In this document: positions 1 through 5,960 of the stretch, in pieces
Numbering within the stretch: position 1 is the first letter of the stretch
Layout of the letters: every line of letters starts with the position of its first letter
NCBI GenBank assembly: GCA_038319625.1
Contig: JBBQDK010000042.1
Coordinates: forward strand, 1-20,058
From: JBBQDK01 sp038319625
Lineage (GTDB): Bacteria > Pseudomonadota > Gammaproteobacteria > JBBQDK01
Reading direction: 5' to 3'
Length of the DNA stretch: 20,058 bases
The notes under the pieces: generated by a model
The model's input: only the letters and a program-made list of their open reading frames with translations
Told to the model about the DNA's origin: nothing
Databases searched by the model: none
Program-made: the position numbers and the translations under genes

Positions 1-159
1 GGGACCGGGAATGAGTTCGATGTTTTCCGGCAGGGCGCCGCGCAGACCGCTCATGCTGATGGAGCGTTCGTGTCCGCCGCAGACGTTCATGATGCGCACC
101 TTGTCCGGCAAGGGCAGCTGCCGGATTTTTTTCAGCCAGTCCCGGGCGGTCAGTTGCAT
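1..159 (-). CDS. hypD: Hydrogenase maturation factor HypD (5' end only, runs off window)
   Basis: The reverse strand encodes 53 residues starting MQLTARDWLKKI and containing VRIMNVCGGHERSI and LPENIELIPGP. This matches the HypD N-terminus: a Cys-Gly-Gly-His motif followed by a PENIE.IPGPGC-type segment. HypD is the FeS scaffold that works with HypC to assemble the Fe(CN)2CO moiety of [NiFe] hydrogenases in the cytoplasm. The invariant Cys of CGGH is residue 27. The ATG at 159 is preceded by GGGAG at a usable distance. It lies 134 nt downstream of hypB on the same strand and probably belongs to the same hyp operon. Only the start of the gene is visible, so integrity cannot be judged. The call rests on the motif and the hyp context. 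Confidence 0.9.
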   Translation of the reverse strand, partial: MQLTARDWLKKIRQLPLPDKVRIMNVCGGHERSISMSGLRGALPENIELIPGP

Positions 160-293
160 AGGCTTGCTCCCGTCTTCAGTGATGGAAAAAGTCGATGGCG
201 TTCCGGCGCGGGAAAACGCAATTCGAAAGTCAACTCACGATTCGCTTATCGGCGCTGTCGCGAGTGCCTCAACGAGCCTGCCGGATTGCGTAT
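160..293. other. Spacer between hypB and hypD
   Basis: These 134 nt separate the hypB stop from the hypD start. The hypD frame stays open upstream of the ATG, but I see no start codon with a ribosome site and no recognisable protein there. No hypF or other hyp remnant could be recognised. It is longer than the other gaps in the hyp operon. Confidence 0.5.
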
Positions 294-1079
294 TCACAAT
301 ATCTGGGAACCGCGCCGTTTGTGACTGTGGCCGGCAATTCCCTGCCCAGCACCCCGTAACTCGTCACCGGCGCGCAAGGCATCGACATGCTTGCGCAGCC
401 AATTGATCCAGCCATCCATGTCAAGATCCTTCCTGGCGGACAATGGAATAATCGGTGCGTCGCTGGCCAGATTGCGCATATGCACCTTGACGCGCTCAAT
501 GTCGAAATCATCCATGTACGGCATGAGATCGGTCTTGGTCACCAGCACGGCATCCGCGGCGCGGAACATGACCGGATACTTGACCGGCTTGTCGTCACCT
601 TCCGTGACGGACAGCAGGATGACATTCAGGTGCTGACCGAGATCGAAGCTGGCCGGACAAACCAGGTTGCCGACATTCTCTATAAAAAGAATATCCACAT
701 CCTGAAGCGGCATGTGATGCAGCGCCTCATGCACCATGTGCGCATCGAGATGACAGGCCGTACCGGTGGTGATCTGATAGGCGGGCACACCCTTGGCGCG
801 AATCCGCTCGGCGTCGTTCTCGGTTTCCAGATCGCCCTCGATGACAGCGATGCTGAATTCATCCTTCAGCGCGTCAATGGTCGCTTCGAGCAGAGCGGTC
901 TTACCGGCACCGGGCGAAGACATCAGATTGATGACCAGCTGGCCGTGTTCATTGAAGTGCGCACGGTTGTGCGCGGCCTGCTCGTTGTTCACGGACAGCA
1001 GTTCCTCCAGCACCTCGACGGTATGCGGGTCATCGTTCTTGTGGTGTTCGGTAACGTTGCAACCACAGGTATCGCACAT
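294..1079 (-). CDS. hypB: Hydrogenase/nickel-insertion GTPase HypB
   Basis: This 261-residue protein is a SIMIBI-class GTPase that delivers nickel to the hydrogenase large subunit together with HypA. The N-terminus MCDTCGC holds the CxxCGC high-affinity nickel motif (Cys2, Cys5, Cys7). There is only a short His pair (HH, 12-13) rather than the long His-rich stretch of nickel-storing HypBs. The P-loop is SSPGAGKT (around 54-61). The G-domain metal site is GTACHLDA (Cys109, His110) with Cys141 in ENVGNLVCPASFD, and TKTD (181-184) is the guanine-specificity motif. I chose the ATG at 1079 because it places CDTCGC at the start and has GAGAGGA upstream; an in-frame start at 1097 lacks this. The last ~25 residues after the GTPase core look poorly conserved. 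It lies 24 nt downstream of hypA. Confidence 0.96.
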   Translation of the reverse strand: MCDTCGCNVTEHHKNDDPHTVEVLEELLSVNNEQAAHNRAHFNEHGQLVINLMSSPGAGKTALLEATIDALKDEFSIAVIEGDLETENDAERIRAKGVPAYQITTGTACHLDAHMVHEALHHMPLQDVDILFIENVGNLVCPASFDLGQHLNVILLSVTEGDDKPVKYPVMFRAADAVLVTKTDLMPYMDDFDIERVKVHMRNLASDAPIIPLSARKDLDMDGWINWLRKHVDALRAGDELRGAGQGIAGHSHKRRGSQIL

Positions 1080-1103
1080 AGTCACATCCTCTCGCAATAC
1101 GCT

Positions 1104-1448
1104 TCAAACCAGTAATTCGACACTCGCCAACAACAACTCGTCTCCGCTGACCAGCCGCGTATGCCAGTCACCGCAGGCGCCACACAATAATCTGTTCGCC
1201 GTGGCTTCCGTCTCTGCGCCGCATTGATCGCAACTCACCCGGATCGGCAGACGCTCGACTATCAGCTTCGCCTCGGCGGCGACCGTTCCGGCGCGTGCCA
1301 CCGGAAAGGCATGTTGCAACAGATCTGGCTCCACACCGGACAGCGGTCCGATGCGGATCGTGATACTCGCAACGCGGTGCGCCTGACGCTGCGCCGCAAT
1401 CGCCTCGACCTGCTGCAACATGCCCTGACAGACGGACAACTCATGCAC
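1104..1448 (-). CDS. hypA: Hydrogenase nickel-incorporation protein HypA (GTG start)
   Basis: This 114-residue nickel metallochaperone partners HypB. The start is GTG, giving (f)Met-His-Glu-Leu-Ser-Val. His2 and Glu3 belong to the family's N-terminal nickel site, so the protein must start exactly here although an upstream in-frame ATG exists at 1484. The structural zinc site is two CxxC pairs, CDQC (73-76) and CGAC (89-92). A GGAGG lies about 12 nt upstream of the GTG. The gene overlaps the end of hypC by 8 nt, which suggests translational coupling. Length and motifs are normal for the family. Confidence 0.95.
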   Translation of the reverse strand: MHELSVCQGMLQQVEAIAAQRQAHRVASITIRIGPLSGVEPDLLQHAFPVARAGTVAAEAKLIVERLPIRVSCDQCGAETEATANRLLCGACGDWHTRLVSGDELLLASVELLV

Positions 1449-1683
1449 CGGTGATGGCTGCCTCCGCTGCCAGCATCTCGTCATACGCTTCCCAGGCCGA
1501 TCGCGCCTCCTGCTCGGTCATCTTCTGGATGGCGTAGCCGACATGCACCATGACGAAATCTCCCGGCGCCACATCTTCACCCTGCATCAGGAACAGATTG
1601 ACATCGCGCTCCACGCCCTTGGCGTTGCAACGCGCCAAAAAACCATCAATGGCGGAAATCTGCATGGGTATGCCGAGACACAT
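1441..1683 (-). CDS. hypC: Hydrogenase assembly chaperone HypC/HupF
   Basis: This 80-residue protein starts MCLGIP. Cys2, exposed after Met removal, is the family residue that binds the Fe(CN)2CO unit and contacts the large-subunit precursor. The beta-barrel segment GDFVMVHVGYAIQKM is the standard HypC signature. An AGAGGAG site sits 8 nt before the ATG. This is the first gene of the leftward hyp operon, and it faces the divergent promoter region shared with hupD. Paralogue HupF has the same fold; given position next to hypA and hypB I call it HypC. Confidence 0.95.
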   Translation of the reverse strand: MCLGIPMQISAIDGFLARCNAKGVERDVNLFLMQGEDVAPGDFVMVHVGYAIQKMTEQEARSAWEAYDEMLAAEAAITGA

Positions 1684-1954
1684 GTCGGGATGCTCCTCTT
1701 TGTTGCCGGCGCGGCGGCGGTCGACTGGTCTACACTTAGAACGAACTCAAATCCACGAGCGGTCCACCCTCAGTATAGGTCCGGAAGTCGAATCAAGCAT
1801 ATCGGTGTACGCTGAAATAAGAATTCAAAAGATGACGTTCACTTGACATAAGTCAAAATCGTCATCCGTAATCATTTTAGGATGCACTAAAGTAGATTTG
1901 AATCTCGCCACGGGCAACCGAAAGCCACTCAATAACCATATATATGGCAAGGTA
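1684..1954. promoter_or_regulatory. Divergent control region between hyp and hyn/hup operons
   Basis: These 271 nt lie between the divergent hypC and hupD starts and are AT-richer than the flanking genes in their central part (about 1800-1950). The region contains the FNR/FixK-like palindrome at 1843-1856. I do not see a convincing sigma-70 pair on either side. I also did not find a -24/-12 (TGGCAC..TTGC) sigma-54 motif, which controls some other uptake hydrogenase operons. Confidence 0.7.
1843..1856. promoter_or_regulatory. FNR/ANR/FixK-type binding site, perfect palindrome
   Basis: TTGACATAAGTCAA is a perfect dyad of two TTGAC half-sites separated by 4 nt, the layout of Crp-Fnr family sites (consensus TTGAT-N4-ATCAA, with TTGAC-type variants in ANR/FixK proteins). 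It lies about 105-120 nt upstream of the hupD start and about 160 nt upstream of hypC. A second pair of arms, GATGACG (1831-1837) and CGTCATC (1860-1866), flanks it almost concentrically. Oxygen- or redox-dependent control of the divergent operons is inferred. Confidence 0.65.
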
Positions 1955-2440
1955 ATGGACTCCACAAGAATGACCAAGAAAACGCTGATACTCGGCCTGG
2001 GCAATACCCTGCTCGCGGATGAGGGCATCGGCATCCACGCACTCAATGCCTTGCAGCTGTTGCATGGTGATTTTGCCGACATCGAATATCTGGATGGCGG
2101 CACACTCAGCTTCACCCTGGCAGGGCCCATCGAGGACGCCGATCAGTTGATCGTCATCGATGCCGCCCAGCTACACGCGGCGCCAGGCACGGTACAGGTC
2201 TTCGTCGACGATGAAATGGACCGGTATCTGGGCAGCAACAACAAGCGCAGCGTCCACGAAGTCGGCCTGATCGACCTGATGATCATCGCCCGCCTCACCG
2301 ACCGTTTCCCAAAACGCCGCGCGCTGATCGGCATCCAACCGGAATTCGTCGACTGGGGCGACAGCCCCAGTGCACCGGTGGCGGCCGCCATCCCCGAAGT
2401 CTGCGATCGGGCGCGCGATCTTCTCAGGAGTTGGCAATGA
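1955..2440 (+). CDS. hupD: [NiFe] hydrogenase maturation endopeptidase (M52, HupD/HynD/HyaD family)
   Basis: This nickel-dependent protease removes the C-terminal peptide of the large subunit once nickel is in place. The core begins MTKKTLILGLGNTLLADEGIG. Numbered from that Met, the expected nickel-sensing ligands are Glu18 (DEGIG), Asp64 (VIDAAQL) and His96 (VHEVGL), all present. The start is uncertain: ATG at 1955 (given) has AAGG too close upstream, while ATG at 1970 gives the usual family N-terminus (156 aa) and may be the true start. The substrate is probably HynL, encoded in the same operon. The stop overlaps the next start as ATGA. HynD would be the matching name in Isp-type systems. 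Confidence 0.92.
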   Translation: MDSTRMTKKTLILGLGNTLLADEGIGIHALNALQLLHGDFADIEYLDGGTLSFTLAGPIEDADQLIVIDAAQLHAAPGTVQVFVDDEMDRYLGSNNKRSVHEVGLIDLMIIARLTDRFPKRRALIGIQPEFVDWGDSPSAPVAAAIPEVCDRARDLLRSWQ

Positions 2441-2877
2441 CAAGACTGCACGACATCGGCATCGAAGTCCGCAATGAATCCGCTGAAGGCCTCGGCGCCG
2501 GCGTCAACGCCATTCTGTACGAACTGACCGGCATGCTGGAAGCCCTGCTCGAGGACGGTCGCGGCAACGCCATCGATCTGCGCGGTCTGCCACTGGCGCC
2601 CGGCGAATACGAACAATTGCGTGCCACACTCGGCGAGGGCGAAGTCAGCGCCGAGGTCGACGCGCTGGGACCGACCAAAATCCGCGAGACCGCGATCCAC
2701 GGCGTGTGGTGGGTAACGCATTACAACGCGCACGATCAGGTACTGGCCGAGTTCCTGGAAGTTATCGAAGTGCCGCAACTGCTCAAGACCGAGCGGGACG
2801 ACATCCGCGAAGGCCTGGATCTGCTGAATGAACGCCTGGCTGCTCTCGGTTCGACGGGCGCCGTTGAAGATTGCTGA
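2437..2877 (+). CDS. hupH: HupH/HyaF C-terminal-domain hydrogenase expression protein
   Basis: This 146-residue protein resembles the C-terminal region of HupH/HyaF hydrogenase maturation proteins. The clearest part is ETAIHGVWWVTHYNAHDQVLAEFLEVIEVPQLL, followed by an acidic DDIREGLDLLNERL helix. Full HupH/HyaF proteins are roughly twice this length, so this is a single-domain version. The start ATG at 2437 overlaps the hupD stop (ATGA) and has AGGAG 6-7 nt upstream, so the short form is translated as such and is not simply a truncated remnant. HupH-type proteins act in small-subunit or FeS-cluster maturation in uptake hydrogenases; that role is inferred from its position just before hynS. 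Confidence 0.82.
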   Translation: MTRLHDIGIEVRNESAEGLGAGVNAILYELTGMLEALLEDGRGNAIDLRGLPLAPGEYEQLRATLGEGEVSAEVDALGPTKIRETAIHGVWWVTHYNAHDQVLAEFLEVIEVPQLLKTERDDIREGLDLLNERLAALGSTGAVEDC

Positions 2878-2904
2878 TTAGCTACTGATTATAGGAGAAC
2901 ATCG

Positions 2905-3990
2905 ATGTCTACCGATATGACCTTGCTCGAAACGCTGCGTCGCCAAGGCGTGTCGCGACGCTCCTTCCTGAAGTTCTGCGCGGCCACCGCCTCCCTGATG
3001 GCATTGCCACCGACCATGGTCAGCGCTGTCGCCGAGGCACTCGCCAAGGCCAAGCGGCCATCGGTGATCTGGCTGTCGTTCCAGGAGTGCACGGGCTGCA
3101 CGGAATCGCTGACGCGCTCGCACACACCGACACTGGAAAACCTGATCTTCAACGCAATCTCTCTCGATTACCATCACACCCTGATGGCCGCCTCCGGCAC
3201 GGCTGCCGAAGCGGCGCGCGAATCCGCGATGAAGGAATTCGACGGCAAGTACCTGCTGATCGTCGACGGTTCCATTCCGCTCAAGGACGACGGCGTGTAT
3301 TCGACCATCGCCGGCCGCACCAATCTGGATATGCTGCAGGAAGCGGCTAAGGGCGCGGCGGCGATCGTTGCGGTGGGCACCTGCGCGGCCTACGGCGGTA
3401 TACCGCACGCCAACCCGAATCCGACCGGCGCGGTGGCCGTGTCCGATATCATCAAGGACAAGCCCATCATCAACGTGCCGGGCTGCCCGCCGATTCCGGT
3501 GGTCATTACCGGTGTGCTGGTCCATTACCTGACCTTCGGCACAATTCCCGACCTCGACGACAAGGGCCGCCCGCTGTCGTTCTACGGCGACTCCATCCAC
3601 GACCGCTGTTACCGCCGGCCGTTCTACGATCAGGGCAAGTTCGCCAAGACCTTTGACGACGAAGGCGCGCGCAACGGTTGGTGTCTGTACGAGCTCGGCT
3701 GCAAGGGCCCGACCACGCACAACGCCTGCGCTACGGTGAAATGGAATGGCGGCGTGAGCTTCCCGATCGAATCCGGGCACGGTTGCCTGGGCTGTTCGGA
3801 ACCGGATTTCTGGGATGCCGGCAGTTTCTACACAGCCCTGTCCATGGCCGCGGAACCCACCAAGGTCGTTGCCGCAGCGGCGGGAATCGGTGCAGTAGCC
3901 GGGGTCGCAGTAGCGGTCGCCAATCGAGTCAAAAAGGGGAGTGCGAAGTCGCAGCATAAAACCACCACCCTCGACGACCTGGAGAAATGA
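2905..3990 (+). CDS. hynS: Membrane-bound [NiFe] hydrogenase small subunit, Isp-type
   Basis: This 361-residue FeS subunit carries electrons from the NiFe site. Residues 18-24 (SRRSFLKF region) form a Tat signal exporting the folded heterodimer. Proximal-cluster ligands are Cys62 and Cys65 (ECTGCTE), Cys160 (GTCAAYGG) and Cys194 (GCPP). Distal-cluster ligands are His232, Cys235, Cys260 and Cys266. The medial 3Fe-type cluster uses Cys275, Cys294 and Cys297 (CLGC). The two extra cysteines of the O2-tolerant 4Fe-3S proximal cluster are absent (CTGC not CTCC; GG after GTCAAY). Residues ~321-340 are a C-terminal hydrophobic helix, followed by a basic tail (KKGSAKSQHK). AGGAG precedes the ATG. The isp1 and isp2 genes follow before the large subunit, as in Thiocapsa and Allochromatium enzymes (group 1e). 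Confidence 0.96.
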   Translation: MSTDMTLLETLRRQGVSRRSFLKFCAATASLMALPPTMVSAVAEALAKAKRPSVIWLSFQECTGCTESLTRSHTPTLENLIFNAISLDYHHTLMAASGTAAEAARESAMKEFDGKYLLIVDGSIPLKDDGVYSTIAGRTNLDMLQEAAKGAAAIVAVGTCAAYGGIPHANPNPTGAVAVSDIIKDKPIINVPGCPPIPVVITGVLVHYLTFGTIPDLDDKGRPLSFYGDSIHDRCYRRPFYDQGKFAKTFDDEGARNGWCLYELGCKGPTTHNACATVKWNGGVSFPIESGHGCLGCSEPDFWDAGSFYTALSMAAEPTKVVAAAAGIGAVAGVAVAVANRVKKGSAKSQHKTTTLDDLEK

Positions 3991-3991
3991 C

Positions 3992-4651
3992 ATGAACGAC
4001 ATACAATTCCTGACCTGGGTTCGCGGTCCCGGCCTGAACATCGCCATCGCGATTTTCCTGGTTGGCGTCATCTGGCGCCTGGTGGAGATTTACACTCTGG
4101 GACGGAAAAAAGATCTGTCCGCGCCGCGTCACGCAGCGGGCGCCTCGGGTTTGCATACGGTATTCCGCCGCTCGCTGCCGCCACCGGGCATGTTGAAACG
4201 CTCGCCCGTCAGCTACATCGCTGGGTATATCTTTCATATCGGCCTAGCCATTGTCGTTTTCCTGTTCGCGCCGCATATCAAACTGATCCAGAGCCTGATC
4301 GGGATCTCCTGGCCGGCACTGCCTTCCCAGGTCATCGACATGACGGCAGTCGTTACCCTGGCAGCCATGGTGATCATGCTCGCTGACCGCATCAGCAAAC
4401 CGGTTAAGCGCTTCCTGTCCACGTTCGAGGATTACTTTACCTGGACAATAACCTTCCTGCCGGTATTGACCGGCTATATGGCGGTGAAGCATCTGCTGGT
4501 GCCCTACACAACGATGCTGGCATTGCACATCCTCAGCGTGGAAATCCTGTTGGTGATTCTGCCCTTCACAAAACTGTTCCATGCCTTCACGCTGTTTGGC
4601 TCGCGCTGGTACAACGGCCACGCCAACGCAGCCAGAGGAGTCTCGGTATGA
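3992..4651 (+). CDS. isp1: Isp1: NarI/DsrM-like membrane cytochrome b of the hydrogenase
   Basis: This 219-residue integral membrane protein has about five hydrophobic helices (roughly 14-34, 75-95, 114-133, 150-168, 173-198). Histidines at 82, 95, 179 and 197 in or near helices are candidate haem b ligands, as in NarI/DsrM-type cytochromes b. In Isp-type hydrogenases it should link the periplasmic HynSL dimer to Isp2 and/or the quinone pool. The ATG lies one base after the hynS stop, with GGAG 7 nt upstream. An open frame extends upstream inside hynS but has no reason to be used. The isp2 start overlaps its stop (ATGA). The haem ligand assignment is inference. Confidence 0.92.
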   Translation: MNDIQFLTWVRGPGLNIAIAIFLVGVIWRLVEIYTLGRKKDLSAPRHAAGASGLHTVFRRSLPPPGMLKRSPVSYIAGYIFHIGLAIVVFLFAPHIKLIQSLIGISWPALPSQVIDMTAVVTLAAMVIMLADRISKPVKRFLSTFEDYFTWTITFLPVLTGYMAVKHLLVPYTTMLALHILSVEILLVILPFTKLFHAFTLFGSRWYNGHANAARGVSV

Positions 4652-5904
4652 GCGCATCACTTGAAAAAGGCGTCCAGGTCCTGAAAGAAATGATCGACGC
4701 ACCCATCGCCAGCTATTTCAATAGTTGCGTGCATTGCGGATTGTGTGCCGAGGCCTGTCTTTTCTACACCGAAACCGGCGACCCGAAGTACACACCCATC
4801 CATAAACTGGAACCCATGCGACGGATCTACGAACAGGAATACACCCTGCTTGGCCGGATCGGCAAGCTGCTTGGCCTTTCCAAACCCGTGACCGACGACG
4901 AACTGGAAGAGTGGAAGGAACTGGTCTACAACAGTTGCACCTTATGTGCCCGCTGTTCGCTGGTCTGCCCGGTGGGTAACGACATTGTCTACATGATACG
5001 CAAATTCCGTGAAGGTATGTCGATCTCAGGCCATGCACCAGAGGGTCTGATCGGCGCGGTGACACGTACGGTCGAGATCGGCAGCCCGATGGGTGTGAAG
5101 TTGCCCGCTGTGCAGGCACAGATAAAACATCTGCAGGAAGATGAAGGTCTCACAGCCCCTATGGACGTGCAGGGCGCCGAATACATGGTGATGCTGTCCT
5201 CCATGGAAATCATAAATTTCCCGGAATACCTGGCCGCCATCGCCAAGATCATGAAACAGGCCGGCAAGACCTGGACACTTTGTTCTACCGCCTTCGAAGC
5301 TACCAACGCGGGCATTCAGATCGGCAACGCCGATCTGGCCAAAGTCATCGTGTCACGGATTGTCGAGGGTGCTGAGCGCCTCCAGGTCAAGACGGTCATC
5401 AGCCCCGAGTGCGGTCATGCGTATACGGCCTTGCGTTGGGACGGCGCCAATCTTATCGGCCGGCCCTTTACCTTCAAAGTACAGCACATCCTGGAAGTCC
5501 TGGAGGATTTCCGCACCCAGGGCCTGCTCAAGACCGAAGGCTTCGAAACCTCGAGAGTCACCTTTCATGATCCCTGCCAACTGGCACGCCGCGGTGGCGT
5601 AATTGAACCCCCGCGCAATCTGTTGAATATGGTAGCCAAGGATTTCGTGGAGATGGAAGACCCCGGCAAGTACAACTGGTGCTGCGGCGGCGGTGGCGGC
5701 GCCAGCGCCATCGAAGAAGGCGAGGAACTGCGTCTGGAAGTTTTCAAACGCAAGAAAGCCCAACTGGAAAAGACCGGTGCCAAGACCATGGTGACCGCCT
5801 GCGCCAACTGCCGTATCGTTCTGGAAGAAGGGCTGGAGCATTACAAGATGGACATCCCGGTGGTCGGCCTGACGGAGATGATTGCCGAACATCTGAAGCC
5901 CTGA
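4648..5904 (+). CDS. isp2: Isp2: HdrD/DsrK-like iron-sulfur protein of the hydrogenase
   Basis: This 418-residue cytoplasmic-type protein resembles heterodisulfide reductase HdrD and DsrK. Two 4Fe-4S motifs lie at the N-terminus: C27xxC30xxC33xxxC37 and C97xxC100xxC103xxxC107P. The C-terminal CCG domain is complete: Cys310 (HDPCQL), Cys345-Cys346 (NWCCGGGGG), then Cys385xxCys388 (ACANC), the kind of site that holds the noncubane cluster in HdrB. The preceding CCG copy is degenerate, with Cys212 and Cys255 (SPECGHAY) but no CC pair. The start overlaps the isp1 stop (ATGA), with AGAGGAG 7 nt upstream. It likely receives electrons through Isp1 and may act on a thiol/disulfide partner or pass them to quinone; the partner is not settled by sequence. 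Confidence 0.94.
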   Translation: MSASLEKGVQVLKEMIDAPIASYFNSCVHCGLCAEACLFYTETGDPKYTPIHKLEPMRRIYEQEYTLLGRIGKLLGLSKPVTDDELEEWKELVYNSCTLCARCSLVCPVGNDIVYMIRKFREGMSISGHAPEGLIGAVTRTVEIGSPMGVKLPAVQAQIKHLQEDEGLTAPMDVQGAEYMVMLSSMEIINFPEYLAAIAKIMKQAGKTWTLCSTAFEATNAGIQIGNADLAKVIVSRIVEGAERLQVKTVISPECGHAYTALRWDGANLIGRPFTFKVQHILEVLEDFRTQGLLKTEGFETSRVTFHDPCQLARRGGVIEPPRNLLNMVAKDFVEMEDPGKYNWCCGGGGGASAIEEGEELRLEVFKRKKAQLEKTGAKTMVTACANCRIVLEEGLEHYKMDIPVVGLTEMIAEHLKP

Positions 5905-5960
5905 CAACTATCATTTGGTGGCGCAAAGATACTCTGAATTTTATTTAAAGGACTGTAACC

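Noticed and set aside
2878..4071. 397-codon open frame on the reverse strand
   Set aside because: It is antisense to the intact hynS gene, has no family features, and arises from the GC-rich codon use of the real gene.
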